Below are positions 1-9,018 of a DNA stretch of 27,538 nt, piece after piece (position 1 is the stretch's first letter; the number at the start of each line of letters is the position of its first letter). The notes beneath the pieces were generated by a model that did no database searches, had not been told where the DNA came from, and was given only the letters and a program-made list of their open reading frames with translations. A program made the position numbers and the translations under genes. The stretch is from Veillonella sp. GTDB lineage: Bacteria; Bacillota; Negativicutes; Veillonellales; Veillonellaceae. Where the stretch lies: assembly GCA_022737715.1 (NCBI GenBank), contig JAIITD010000006.1, forward strand, positions 1-27,538, read 5' to 3'.

Positions 1-735
1 GTTATGGAATGTACTGGTAAATATCGTGATGCAGAGGAAGCAAAGGTTCATTTGAATCAACCTACTGTAAAAAAAGTATTGATTTCTGCACCTGGTAAAA
101 ATGAAGACTTAACAATGGTTATGGGCGTTAACCAAGATATGTACGATCCTGCAAAACACCATATCATTTCTAATGCATCTTGCACAACAAACTGCTTAGC
201 TCCATTCGCTAAAGTATTGTGCGATGAATTCGGCATTAAACGCGGTATGATGACTACAATTCATTCTTATACAAATGACCAAAAAATTCTTGATGCACGT
301 CATAAAGATCCACGCCGTGCTCGTGCAGCAGCTATGTCCATTATTCCTACAACAACTGGTGCAGCAAAGGCCGTTGCTAAAGTATTGCCTCAATTAAAAG
401 GTAAATTAGACGGTTTTGCATTGCGTGTTCCTACTCCAGACGTATCTGCTACAGATCTTGTTTGCGAACTTGAAAAACCTGCTACTAAAGAAGAAATCAA
501 CGAAGCATTCCGCAAAGCAGCTGCTGGCGAATTAAAAGGTATTCTTGGTGTATCTGATGTGCCATTGGTATCCTGTGATTTCAGCTCTGATCCTCGTAGC
601 TCTATTGTTGATGCTGATTTGACAATGGTTATGGATGGTAACATGGTGAAAGTTGTTTCTTGGTACGATAATGAATGGGGCTATTCTGAACGCCTTATCG
701 ATATGGCAGCTTTCGTAGCTAGTAAAGGTCTATAA
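1..735 (+). CDS. gap: Glyceraldehyde-3-phosphate dehydrogenase, 5' truncated by window
   Basis: Type I GAPDH. It oxidatively phosphorylates glyceraldehyde-3-phosphate to 1,3-bisphosphoglycerate with NAD(P), or runs in reverse in gluconeogenesis. The frame is open from base 1, and the ATG at base 4 is an internal Met rather than the start. About 90 residues of the N-terminal Rossmann domain are missing compared with the usual ~335 aa. Visible features, numbered from that Met, are the catalytic SNASCTTNC motif (nucleophile Cys60), the HSYTNDQ catalytic His segment, the PRRARAAAMSIIPTTTGAAKAV substrate-phosphate region, RVPTPDVS, and the C-terminal SWYDNEWGYSERL motif. It is the first visible gene of the glycolytic operon; pgk starts 17 bases downstream. 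The promoter and any upstream regulator such as CggR lie outside the window. Confidence 0.97.
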   Translation, partial: VMECTGKYRDAEEAKVHLNQPTVKKVLISAPGKNEDLTMVMGVNQDMYDPAKHHIISNASCTTNCLAPFAKVLCDEFGIKRGMMTTIHSYTNDQKILDARHKDPRRARAAAMSIIPTTTGAAKAVAKVLPQLKGKLDGFALRVPTPDVSATDLVCELEKPATKEEINEAFRKAAAGELKGILGVSDVPLVSCDFSSDPRSSIVDADLTMVMDGNMVKVVSWYDNEWGYSERLIDMAAFVASKGL

Positions 736-752
736 TGGGAGGAAATTCTAGG

Positions 753-1931
753 ATGAAATTAACCATTTTAGATATGAATGTAGATAATAAACGCGTCTTT
801 GTACGTGTGGATTTCAATGTGCCTATGAAGGATGGTGTTATCACTGATGACACTCGTATCCGTGGTGCACTAGAAACAATCAAATATTTAATCGACCATA
901 ATGCAAAGGTCATTCTTGCATCTCACTTTGGTCGTCCAAAGGGTGAACGTAAACCGGATATGACATTGGCACCTTGTGCTAAACGTTTATCTGAGCTTAT
1001 CAATAAACCAGTTGCCTTTGTAGATGATTGCGTTGGTCCTAAGGTTGAGGCTGCTGTTGAAGCATTACAACCTGGCGATGTATTGATGCTTGAAAACTTG
1101 CGTTACCACAATGAAGAAACTAAAAATGACCCTGAGTTTGCTAAACAATTAGCATCTCTTGCTGATATAGCTATCAACGATGCATTTGGTGTATCTCACC
1201 GTAATGCAGCATCTGTAGTTGGCATTGCTGATTACATCCCTATGGGTGCAGGTTTCTTGCTTAAAAAAGAAATTGATGCACTAAGTGCAGCTGTAGTACA
1301 TCCAAAAACACCGATGGCAGCCATTATCGGTGGTGCTAAGGTAACAGATAAAATTTCTGTTATTTCCAATCTATTACCTAAGGTAGATGTTATGATTATC
1401 GGTGGCGGTATGGCGAATGCTTTCATTAAGGCTCAAGGATGTAACATCGGTAGTTCCTTATATGAAGATGGTCAAGATGCTATCGCTACAGATTTAGTTA
1501 TGGAAGCACGCGTTGCAGGTGCTAGATTATTGACACCTATCGATGCTGTAGTAGCAGATGCTTTCAGTAATGATGCGAACACAAAAATCGTGGATGTCGA
1601 TAACATCGAAGATGGCTGGATGATTTTGGATATCGGTCCTAAAACACGTGAACTATATACAGAAGCATTGGCTAATATGAAAACTATCATTTGGAATGGT
1701 CCAATGGGCGTATTTGAAATGGATAAATTTGCAGCTGGTACGAATGCAGTAGCTAAAGCCGTTGCAGAATCTAATGCTATGACTATCGTTGGTGGTGGTG
1801 ATTCTGTAGCTGCTATTGAAAAAAGCGGCTTAGCAGATAAAATTAGCCATATTTCGACTGGTGGCGGTGCATCCCTTGAATTATTGGAAGGTAAGGTTTT
1901 GCCAGGTATTGCTGCTTTAACAGAGGCCTAA
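753..1931 (+). CDS. pgk: Phosphoglycerate kinase
   Basis: Cytoplasmic enzyme transferring the acyl phosphate of 1,3-bisphosphoglycerate to ADP. The product is 392 aa, a normal length. Motifs in order are VDFNVP near the N-terminus, SHFGRPKG, LENLRYHNEE, AINDAFGVSHRNAASVVG, GGAKVTDKI, NGPMGVFE and the nucleotide-binding GGGDSVAAIE near the C-terminus. I chose the ATG at 753 because GGGAGG at 737-742 sits 10 bases before it and the protein then starts MKLTILDMNV, as the family does. The longer frame from ATG 735 overlaps the gap stop codon (TAATG) and would put the ribosome-binding site inside the gene, so I consider it spurious. tpiA follows after a single base. Confidence 0.97.
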   Translation: MKLTILDMNVDNKRVFVRVDFNVPMKDGVITDDTRIRGALETIKYLIDHNAKVILASHFGRPKGERKPDMTLAPCAKRLSELINKPVAFVDDCVGPKVEAAVEALQPGDVLMLENLRYHNEETKNDPEFAKQLASLADIAINDAFGVSHRNAASVVGIADYIPMGAGFLLKKEIDALSAAVVHPKTPMAAIIGGAKVTDKISVISNLLPKVDVMIIGGGMANAFIKAQGCNIGSSLYEDGQDAIATDLVMEARVAGARLLTPIDAVVADAFSNDANTKIVDVDNIEDGWMILDIGPKTRELYTEALANMKTIIWNGPMGVFEMDKFAAGTNAVAKAVAESNAMTIVGGGDSVAAIEKSGLADKISHISTGGGASLELLEGKVLPGIAALTEA

Positions 1932-1932
1932 A

Positions 1933-2703
1933 ATGAGAAAACAAATTATTGCAGGAAACTGGAAGATGAATGGAACTATTGCATCCGGTTCTATCTTGAT
2001 TGAAGCATTTACCAGTTTTCTAGGTGATAAAGATTTGGACTGTGACGTAGTTGTATGTCCGCCCTTTACTGCGCTTGAGAGAGCTGTGTCCTTAACACGA
2101 GATACACAGGTTGGCGTAGGGGCTCAAAATATGGATTATCATGATGCCGGTGCATTTACTGGTGAGGTTTCGCCTCTTATGCTAACAGAGCTTGGCGTTT
2201 CTTATGTCATCATTGGTCATTCCGAACGCCGTGAGTACTATGGTGAAACAGATGCTATGGTAAATGAAAAGATTAAGAGTGCATTTCATCATAATTTGCA
2301 ACCTATTGTCTGTGTTGGTGAAAGCCTTGCTCAGAGAGAGGCAAATGAAACGATTTCTTTCATTCACGGACAATTACAATGTGCATTACAAGATATCCCA
2401 TCGGATCAAGTGGAACAATTAATTATCGCTTATGAACCGATTTGGGCTATTGGTACGGGCAAGACTGCAACGGCTGATCAAGCAGAGGAAGTATGTAAAT
2501 CCATACGTGATTATATAGCGGAGCTATATACATCTGCTGTAGCTGAATCAGTTCGAATTCAATATGGTGGTAGTGTAAAGGCTAATAATGCGCGTGAAAT
2601 TTTAAGTGAGCCTAATATTGACGGAGCCCTCGTTGGAGGCGCTTCGTTGATCGTGGATGAATTCAATGAAATCATCATGGCGGCTCAAGAAGTAAGTAAA
2701 TAA
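1933..2703 (+). CDS. tpiA: Triosephosphate isomerase
   Basis: Interconverts dihydroxyacetone phosphate and glyceraldehyde-3-phosphate; TIM barrel of 256 aa, a normal length. Catalytic residues are visible: Lys11 in AGNWKMNG, His96 in IIGHSERR and Glu168 in AYEPIWAIGTGKTA, the last containing the flexible loop 6. The phosphate-binding YGGSVK and GALVGGASL segments are at the C-terminal end. The start is one base after the pgk stop codon, with AGAGG inside the end of pgk as the likely ribosome-binding site, so translation is probably coupled to pgk. Confidence 0.97.
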   Translation: MRKQIIAGNWKMNGTIASGSILIEAFTSFLGDKDLDCDVVVCPPFTALERAVSLTRDTQVGVGAQNMDYHDAGAFTGEVSPLMLTELGVSYVIIGHSERREYYGETDAMVNEKIKSAFHHNLQPIVCVGESLAQREANETISFIHGQLQCALQDIPSDQVEQLIIAYEPIWAIGTGKTATADQAEEVCKSIRDYIAELYTSAVAESVRIQYGGSVKANNAREILSEPNIDGALVGGASLIVDEFNEIIMAAQEVSK

Positions 2704-2721
2704 CATACTAGAGGTATAAAT

Positions 2722-4245
2722 ATGGCGAAATTACAGGCACCCGTAATGCTAGTCATCCTAGATGGCTTTGGTATGGGGGACCAAACAGATACGACGAATG
2801 CCGTAGTACAAGCAAAACCAAGTTATTTTAATTATTTGTGGGATACGTATCCTCATACAACATTACAAGCTTCAGGTCTTGCAGTCGGTTTGCCAGAAGG
2901 GCAAATGGGTAATTCAGAAGTTGGACATCTCAACCTTGGTTCAGGCCGTATTGTATATCAAGACTTAACGCGTATTACAAAGGATGTAGAGAGCGGCGAT
3001 TTTTTTCAAAAGCCTGTAATGCAAGAGTTATATAAGCATGCTAAGCATGGTAAATTACAAATTATTGGCCTTGTATCTGATGGCAATGTACATTGTTCGT
3101 TAGAGCATATTAAGGCCGTAATTGCCGGTGCTAAACATGAAGGCATTAAAGAGGTATATGTGCATGCGCTTCTCGATGGACGCGATGTGCCACCACAATC
3201 AGCATTAACCTATCTTAAGGACTTAGAATCTTTTATGTCCGATATAAATTGTGGGAAAATCGCGACTGTAAGTGGCCGTTACTATGGGATGGATCGTGAT
3301 AATCGGTGGGACCGTGAGGAATTAGCCTATAATGCTATTGTCAATGGTGTTGGTAATAAGGCTAATTCTGCGTGTGACGCCGTTACACAATCCTATACTG
3401 ATGGTGTGAATGATGAATTTGTAGTGCCTACAGTTATCGATCCAAACGGGACGATTTCTGATGGAGATGCCGTTATATTCTGTAACTTTAGACCTGATAG
3501 AGCTCGTGAATTGACGAAGGCTTTAACTGTACCAGATTTTGAAGGTTTTAAACGAGAACCTATATCTATCTTTATGGCGACAATGACCAAATATGAAGAT
3601 GGATTGCCTGTTCATATCGTCTATGAAAAGGATACGTTACATCATACATTAGGTGAGGTCCTTGCTGATGGGGGCTATCGTCAATTACGCATAGCTGAAA
3701 CAGAGAAATACGCTCATGTAACATATTTCTTTAATGGTGGTAATGAGGTTCCATTTGAAGGTGAAGACCGTATTCTTGTGCCATCTCCAGCCGTTGCAAC
3801 CTACGATTTACAACCTGAAATGAGTGCTCCTGAGGTGACAGATAAGGTAGTTGATGCTATTCATAGTAGTCAATACGATATGATTATCCTAAATTATGCA
3901 AACCCAGATATGGTAGGGCATACAGGAGATTTTAAAGCTGCAGTGAAAGCAATTCAAACTGTAGATGCAGGATTAGAACGTATTGCGAAGGCTATATTAG
4001 AGGTTGGAGGACAGCTTTTAGTCACTGCCGATCATGGCAATGCAGAGCAAATGGTCAATCATAAGACTGGAAAACCTCATACAGCCCATACAACGAATGT
4101 TGTGCCATTGATTTTAGTGGGAGCTCAGGATATACATAAGCAACTTAAATCAGGTAAATTATGTGATATTGCACCGACTATGTTGGCGTTGGCTCATATT
4201 GATAAGCCAAGTGATATGACCGGTGAAAGTTTGTTAATAGATTAA
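2722..4245 (+). CDS. gpmI: 2,3-bisphosphoglycerate-independent phosphoglycerate mutase
   Basis: Interconverts 3- and 2-phosphoglycerate without a bisphosphoglycerate cofactor, using two Mn ions and a phosphoserine intermediate (alkaline phosphatase superfamily). The product is 507 aa, the usual length. Asp14 in VILDGFG and the nucleophile Ser65 in GNSEVGHLNLG match the metal and phosphoserine sites. HALLDGRDVPP, GRYYGMDRDNRWDR, NFRPDRAREL, NYANPDMVGHTGD and TADHGNAEQM are the remaining family motifs. An AGAGG site lies upstream of the ATG. It sits between tpiA and eno with short gaps, in the order seen in many Firmicute glycolytic operons. Confidence 0.97.
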   Translation: MAKLQAPVMLVILDGFGMGDQTDTTNAVVQAKPSYFNYLWDTYPHTTLQASGLAVGLPEGQMGNSEVGHLNLGSGRIVYQDLTRITKDVESGDFFQKPVMQELYKHAKHGKLQIIGLVSDGNVHCSLEHIKAVIAGAKHEGIKEVYVHALLDGRDVPPQSALTYLKDLESFMSDINCGKIATVSGRYYGMDRDNRWDREELAYNAIVNGVGNKANSACDAVTQSYTDGVNDEFVVPTVIDPNGTISDGDAVIFCNFRPDRARELTKALTVPDFEGFKREPISIFMATMTKYEDGLPVHIVYEKDTLHHTLGEVLADGGYRQLRIAETEKYAHVTYFFNGGNEVPFEGEDRILVPSPAVATYDLQPEMSAPEVTDKVVDAIHSSQYDMIILNYANPDMVGHTGDFKAAVKAIQTVDAGLERIAKAILEVGGQLLVTADHGNAEQMVNHKTGKPHTAHTTNVVPLILVGAQDIHKQLKSGKLCDIAPTMLALAHIDKPSDMTGESLLID

Positions 4246-4272
4246 TGTAGTATATAAATAAGAGGTAGTATT

Positions 4273-5559
4273 ATGGCAGTAATTGAACAAGTCGTAGCTC
4301 GTGAAATTTTGGATTCTCGTGGCAATCCTACAGTAGAAGTAGAAGTATGTTTGGAAGATGGTACAATTGCAACAGCTGCAGTTCCTTCTGGTGCATCTAC
4401 AGGGATGTTTGAAGCAGTAGAACTTCGCGATGGCGATAAAAAACGCTATGGTGGCAAAGGTGTTTTACAAGCTGTAGACAATGTAAACGCTAAAATTGGT
4501 CCTGCTATTATCGGCTATGATGCGACTGAACAAGTGGCAATTGATAATTTGATGCTTAAACTTGATGGCACAGATAACAAAGCTAACTTGGGTGCTAATG
4601 CAATTCTAGGTGTATCTATGGCTGTGGCACGAGCTGCTGCTGAATCTTTAGATTTGCCTTTGTTCTTATATCTAGGTGGTTTTAATGCTAAAGAACTTCC
4701 TGTACCAATGATGAACATTCTAAATGGTGGTGCTCATGCTGATAATAACGTAGACCTTCAAGAGTTTATGATTATGCCAGTGGGTGCAAAAACATTTAGC
4801 GATGCATTGCGTAGTTGCGCAGAAGTATATCACACATTGAAATCCGTGCTTCACGATAAAGGTCTTAGCACTGCTGTAGGTGATGAAGGTGGTTTTGCAC
4901 CAAACTTGGCTTCCAATGAAGAGGCGTTAGAAGTAATTTGCGAAGCTATTAAACGTGCCGGTTATGAACTTGGTACAGATTTCAAATTAGCTCTCGATGT
5001 GGCTTCCAGTGAAATCTATAAAGATGGTAAATATCATCTAGAAGGCGAAGGTAAAATATTGAGTGCTAGCGAAATGGTTGACTTCTATGAATACTTAGTC
5101 GATAAATATCCTATCGTATCTATCGAAGATGGCCTTGCAGAAGAAGATTGGGATGGCTGGAAAGTATTAACAGAACGTCTTGGTAAGCGCGTTCAACTCG
5201 TAGGTGATGATTTATTCGTTACTAATACAAAACGTCTTGAAAAGGGTATCGACCTTGGTGTAGCTAATTCCATTCTTGTAAAAGTAAATCAAATTGGCAC
5301 ATTAACTGAAGCTTTTGATGCTATGGAAACTGCAAAACGCGCTGGCTATACATGCGTAGTATCTCACCGTTCCGGTGAAACAGAAGATACATTTATTGCA
5401 GATATTGCAGTTGCTGTTAATGCGGGCCAAATTAAAACAGGTGCGCCTGCACGTTCTGAACGTGTTGCTAAATATAATCAATTGCTTCGCATCGAAGAAA
5501 TGTTATACGAAACAGCACAATATAAAGGCGATGCAGTATTCTATAATTTGAAAAAATAA
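4273..5559 (+). CDS. eno: Enolase (phosphopyruvate hydratase)
   Basis: Dehydrates 2-phosphoglycerate to phosphoenolpyruvate, and hydrates it in reverse. The product is 428 aa with the complete family signature: AREILDSRGNPTVEVEV at the N-terminus, SGASTG loop, catalytic Glu205 in VGDEGGFAPN, Mg ligands Asp242, Glu285 (SIEDGLAEEDW) and Asp312 (GDDLFVTN), catalytic Lys337 in VKVNQIGT and His365 in SHRSGETED. AAGAGGT upstream of the ATG is the ribosome-binding site. It is the last gene of the glycolytic operon and is followed by a strong terminator. Bacterial enolase can also act in RNA degradosomes or on the cell surface, but nothing here tests that. Confidence 0.98.
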   Translation: MAVIEQVVAREILDSRGNPTVEVEVCLEDGTIATAAVPSGASTGMFEAVELRDGDKKRYGGKGVLQAVDNVNAKIGPAIIGYDATEQVAIDNLMLKLDGTDNKANLGANAILGVSMAVARAAAESLDLPLFLYLGGFNAKELPVPMMNILNGGAHADNNVDLQEFMIMPVGAKTFSDALRSCAEVYHTLKSVLHDKGLSTAVGDEGGFAPNLASNEEALEVICEAIKRAGYELGTDFKLALDVASSEIYKDGKYHLEGEGKILSASEMVDFYEYLVDKYPIVSIEDGLAEEDWDGWKVLTERLGKRVQLVGDDLFVTNTKRLEKGIDLGVANSILVKVNQIGTLTEAFDAMETAKRAGYTCVVSHRSGETEDTFIADIAVAVNAGQIKTGAPARSERVAKYNQLLRIEEMLYETAQYKGDAVFYNLKK

Positions 5560-5593
5560 AATATACATTTTGTTTTAGAATAAAATACTAGAT

Positions 5594-5640
5594 AAGAGAC
5601 TCTTTTGAGTAGTAAAAACTCAAGAGAGTCTCTTTTTTTG
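5594..5640 (+). terminator. Intrinsic terminator of the glycolytic operon
   Basis: A 17-bp stem (5594-5610 with 5618-5634, one G-U wobble) has a 7-base loop AGTAAAA and runs into a T tract at 5633-5639. It begins 34 bases after the eno stop codon and separates the glycolytic operon from the pilus locus. Confidence 0.93.
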
Positions 5641-5652
5641 TTGTTTTTTAGC

Positions 5653-5662
5653 GTACATGTAC
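5653..5662. repeat. Perfect palindrome GTACATGTAC upstream of the pilus operon
   Basis: A 10-base perfect palindrome lies just after the eno terminator and about 100 bases before the first pilus ATPase gene. GCGT (5651-5654) and ACGC (5663-5666) can also pair across it. It could be an operator, but a 10-base palindrome can occur by chance. I see no confident -35/-10 pair in 5642-5761. TATTAT/TATAAA around 5703-5711 is the best -10-like stretch, and it has no good -35. Confidence 0.3.
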
Positions 5663-5779
5663 ACGCATTGTGGATTTTTAAGAAATAAAGAGGAGTTTTT
5701 CTTATTATAAAGAATTACATAGTGCAATGAGCAGAGGTGATGTATAAACACACCGCAAGGTATGAAGGAGGGGGTGGCA

Positions 5780-6796
5780 TTGTATGTAGATGTTGCATTA
5801 GATTCAATCATTACGTATGCCATTACGGTTGGTGCTAGTGATATACATTTTGATCCTATTCCAGATGGCGTACAAGTGCGATTGAGAATTGATGGACTGT
5901 TAACGGATTATATGTTTATCGATGCTACTGATGCGGACATGATTGTGAACCGCATCAAGGTATTCAGTGGCATGGATATTAGTGAAAAGAGATTGCCTCA
6001 AGATGGACGGTGGGAATGGACAGCTAAATCGTATGCTGTAACCATGCGTGTATCTAGTTTGCCTAGTTTATATGGTGAGGCCATCGTGTGTCGTCTAATG
6101 GGAAATGAAGGCGTGCACAAAAATCTATTAGAACTGGGTATGTCAGCCAATCTACAAGAGAAGATTATAGCATTACTAAAACGTCCTTATGGGCTTATTA
6201 CCATTTGTGGACCTACGGGCAGTGGTAAAACGGCTACCTTATATGCCATGTTACGCATGTTGAATCTAAAAGAAACAAAACTTATATGTTTAGAGGATCC
6301 TGTAGAGGCGACAATTGATGGAGCCATTCAAATAGGTATTAATGAAAAGATTGGATTTACCTTTTCAAAAGGGTTACGTACTGTATTACGTCAAGATCCT
6401 GATTCTATTATGATTGGTGAAATACGAGACCATGAGACGGCACAGTTAGCTGTAAAAGCCGCTTTAACCGGGCATCGTGTAATTACCACGGTTCATACGA
6501 ATACCGCACTAGGTGTTATTGGACGCCTTATTGATATGGGGGTTGAACCGTATTTATTACATGCTACGTTAATTGGCTCACTATCTCAGCGTCTTGTAAG
6601 ACGTATTAATAGCACTACAAATTCTTATCAAGGACGATTAGGTTTGTTTGAATATGTAGAGATACCATCTAGCGATATTGATTGGGATCATGTTGATACA
6701 TATCTATATGTTTCATTGCAAGATTCGGCGCAGACTGCTATTAATTCGGGCATTACAACCATAGAGGAGGTACATCGTGCAGGCATCTTATTGTGA
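5780..6796 (+). CDS. pilB: Type IV pilus/competence pilus extension ATPase (PilB/GspE/ComGA type, short form)
   Basis: Hexameric secretion ATPase expected to power pilin polymerisation from the cytoplasmic side of the inner membrane. Numbered from the longer ATG 5762 form (344 aa), it shows ASDIHFDP at 25-32, Walker A GPTGSGKT at 150-157, the Asp box LEDPVE at 177-182, Walker B SIMIGEIRD at 215-223 and a TVHTNTA His box. It is far shorter than classical PilB (~560 aa) and lacks the N-terminal MshEN/T2SSE_N domain, like ComGA. The tetra-Cys zinc motif usual after QRLVRR is absent (RINSTTNSYQGR instead). I prefer the TTG at 5780 because AAGGAGG (5765-5771) then lies 8 bases upstream; ATG 5762 overlaps that site and GTG 5774 is too close. 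The 3' end overlaps pilT by 20 bases. Confidence 0.88.
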   Translation: MYVDVALDSIITYAITVGASDIHFDPIPDGVQVRLRIDGLLTDYMFIDATDADMIVNRIKVFSGMDISEKRLPQDGRWEWTAKSYAVTMRVSSLPSLYGEAIVCRLMGNEGVHKNLLELGMSANLQEKIIALLKRPYGLITICGPTGSGKTATLYAMLRMLNLKETKLICLEDPVEATIDGAIQIGINEKIGFTFSKGLRTVLRQDPDSIMIGEIRDHETAQLAVKAALTGHRVITTVHTNTALGVIGRLIDMGVEPYLLHATLIGSLSQRLVRRINSTTNSYQGRLGLFEYVEIPSSDIDWDHVDTYLYVSLQDSAQTAINSGITTIEEVHRAGILL

Positions 6797-7820
6797 TTGT
6801 GTAGTGACAACCGACTCGATGATAACAATAGAAGATGTAATTTCACTATCCTTAGAGCATAGTGCTACTGATATACATTTAGAGGTGGGAACACCGATTT
6901 ATATTCGAGCTGCTAATGGGTTGGAATCTATTTCAAGTATTTGCAGTGTGGATATGATTCAAGATGTATTACAACGATGTGGCGTCACACATGATGAATG
7001 GCACTCTGTCGATAATGCTTTCACCAGCAATGGCATTCGAATTCGGGCTCATATTTATAGGGCTAATCATAGAATTTGTGGAACATTGAGACTACTCTGT
7101 CATGCTAATTTATCACTGGATACATCTAAAGATAGTGATGTATTAAAACAAATTTGTGAATATCATGATGGGTTAGTCCTTGTTACAGGCCCTACAGGTA
7201 GTGGCAAATCATATACCTTAGCTTGTTGCATAGAATATATAAATAAAACTATGAATAAACACATAATAACGTTAGAAGATCCTGTGGAATATGAGTTCAT
7301 ACCATTGCAGTCAATCATTCATCAGCGCCAACTCGGAATTGATGTGGATTCGATGGCGCATGGGATACGTGATGCTTTACGAGAGGATCCAGATGTCATT
7401 ATGGTAGGAGAGTTGAGAGACCGAGATACATTAGAGGCCGCATTACATGCTGCGGAAACAGGTCATCTTGTGCTGGCAACCATGCATACACAACGAGCAG
7501 TTATGGCCGTGCAACGCATGATATCTTTATTTCCTGGTGAACAACAAGATGAAGTGCGCAGTCAAGTATCACAAGTATTGCGTGCGGTTATATGTCAACG
7601 TTTGTTACGATGGGAAACCTCGTTTATAACAATACGGGATATTCTGTTAAATACGAATGCAGTGGCAAATCTAATTAGAAATCGAAAGGAACCTCAAATT
7701 GTTTCAATTCAAGAAACGCAGGCCCCCATGAAGACATTAGAAATGGCAGTGCGTGATGTAAAAACGCAATATGGATCAGTTCGCCAATTACATGCTTTAT
7801 TGGAACAACAATTATCATAG
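6777..7820 (+). CDS. pilT: Type IV pilus retraction ATPase (PilT type)
   Basis: Secretion ATPase of the PilT branch, expected to depolymerise the pilus and pull it in for twitching or DNA uptake. The 347 aa show ATDIHLEVG (30-38), Walker A GPTGSGKS (138-145), Asp box TLEDPVEYEF (165-174), Walker B VIMVGELRD (207-215), AAETGHLVLATMHT (225-238), then the PilT-typical RMISLFPGEQQDEVR and AVANLIR (295-301), which matches the AIRNLIRE retraction motif. These last two features separate it from PilB. The start is GTG 6777, with GAGGAGG at 6764-6770 six bases upstream. It begins inside the end of pilB, so the two ATPases are probably translationally coupled. Confidence 0.88.
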   Translation: MQASYCDCVVTTDSMITIEDVISLSLEHSATDIHLEVGTPIYIRAANGLESISSICSVDMIQDVLQRCGVTHDEWHSVDNAFTSNGIRIRAHIYRANHRICGTLRLLCHANLSLDTSKDSDVLKQICEYHDGLVLVTGPTGSGKSYTLACCIEYINKTMNKHIITLEDPVEYEFIPLQSIIHQRQLGIDVDSMAHGIRDALREDPDVIMVGELRDRDTLEAALHAAETGHLVLATMHTQRAVMAVQRMISLFPGEQQDEVRSQVSQVLRAVICQRLLRWETSFITIRDILLNTNAVANLIRNRKEPQIVSIQETQAPMKTLEMAVRDVKTQYGSVRQLHALLEQQLS

Positions 7821-7829
7821 AGGGATTAC

Positions 7830-9002
7830 ATGAATGCTTATGAATATACAGCGATAACAACAGACAAAAAAAGAATACAAGGCTTATTATGGGCCGATTC
7901 TGAGGATGAGGTTAGCACTAAACTCAAGTTAGAAGGATACGTCATTTGTAGTATTGCTAGATCCTCTAGTAAATCGGTACGTTGGAATCATAAACAAGTG
8001 AGCACCACAGCATATCAACTGGGATTACTGTTACAATCCGGTATTTCCCTTAGGCGTTCGCTAGAACTTTTAATAGATGGCTCAAAAACGATGTTATATC
8101 GCTCTTTATACGAGGGTATACAACGAGGCCAACCTTTATCAGAGGCTCTTCGAGAAAAGGGATTTCCTCCTATAGCATTGGCATTACTTGAAAGTGGTGA
8201 AATGTCAGGGAATGTTGGAGAAGCTTTACAGTATATAGCCTCTTATTATGAACGAGAACGAAAATACCAACAAAAGATAGTAAGTGCTATTTCATATCCT
8301 TTATTTTTACTGGTGCTTATGAATGTATTTTTCTTGGTTACCATACTATTTATTATTCCATCGTTCACCCGCGTATTTGCAACTATGCATATAGAATTAC
8401 CATGGATGACAAAAGGTTTATTTGTATTAGGAACTTCCCTTCGAGAACATCCGTTATTGTATATTAGTGTGCATGCGGTTTTTATTGGAATACTCATATA
8501 TGCTTTTAAACAATCTGCAATTAGATATAGATTTGATAGATGGTTATGGCAGTTGGCTCAACATAATACATTTTTAACATCTCTATATTACACGAATATT
8601 TTACATGTTTGGTCATTATTGCTAGATTCGGGAATTTCAATTATCAATACTATAGATATTACAAAGCATATATGGCGAAATTTCTATGGTGAATCCTGTA
8701 GTAATCATGTTTATGACATGCTTTGTAAAGGGCATTCCTTTTGTGAAAGTTTGAAATCATCGTCTGTAGGGAACCCATTTATATGGCAAATGGTCGCTGT
8801 TGGAGAAGAAAGTGGTGAATTGGTAGCCATGTTGAATCATTGTAGTCACTATTATGAATCGTTGTTAACACAATATATAGCAAGAATGGAGCGCCTTATG
8901 GAACCTGTACTACTCACCATTATGGGCGTTGGCATTGCAATCCTCGTTATATCCGTCATGTATCCATTATTTACATCAATATCATCATTAGGTGGTCAAT
9001 GA
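7830..9002 (+). CDS. pilC: Type IV pilus inner-membrane platform protein (PilC/GspF/ComGB family)
   Basis: Polytopic inner-membrane protein that couples the ATPases to pilin assembly. At 390 aa it has the N-terminal YEYTAITTDKKRIQG segment and two T2SSF repeats. The first (about 60-180) contains QLGLLLQSGISLRRSLELL and LLESGEMSGNVGEAL; the second (about 260-380) contains LLLDSGISI and AVGEESGELVAML. Predicted membrane segments are near 160-185, 208-226 and 365-388. AGAGGG just before the ATG is the ribosome-binding site. The TGA stop (9000-9002) abuts the ribosome-binding site of the pilin gene. It sits next to the ATPases, as in comG and pil operons. Confidence 0.9.
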   Translation: MNAYEYTAITTDKKRIQGLLWADSEDEVSTKLKLEGYVICSIARSSSKSVRWNHKQVSTTAYQLGLLLQSGISLRRSLELLIDGSKTMLYRSLYEGIQRGQPLSEALREKGFPPIALALLESGEMSGNVGEALQYIASYYERERKYQQKIVSAISYPLFLLVLMNVFFLVTILFIIPSFTRVFATMHIELPWMTKGLFVLGTSLREHPLLYISVHAVFIGILIYAFKQSAIRYRFDRWLWQLAQHNTFLTSLYYTNILHVWSLLLDSGISIINTIDITKHIWRNFYGESCSNHVYDMLCKGHSFCESLKSSSVGNPFIWQMVAVGEESGELVAMLNHCSHYYESLLTQYIARMERLMEPVLLTIMGVGIAILVISVMYPLFTSISSLGGQ

Positions 9003-9018
9003 AAGGAGATTTTTTTAA

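Noticed and set aside
5740..5838. Short frame (MYKHTARYEGGGG...) just before the PilB gene, as a possible leader peptide
   Set aside because: The AGAGGTG lies directly against the ATG with no spacing, and the frame is simply an offset reading of the PilB start region.
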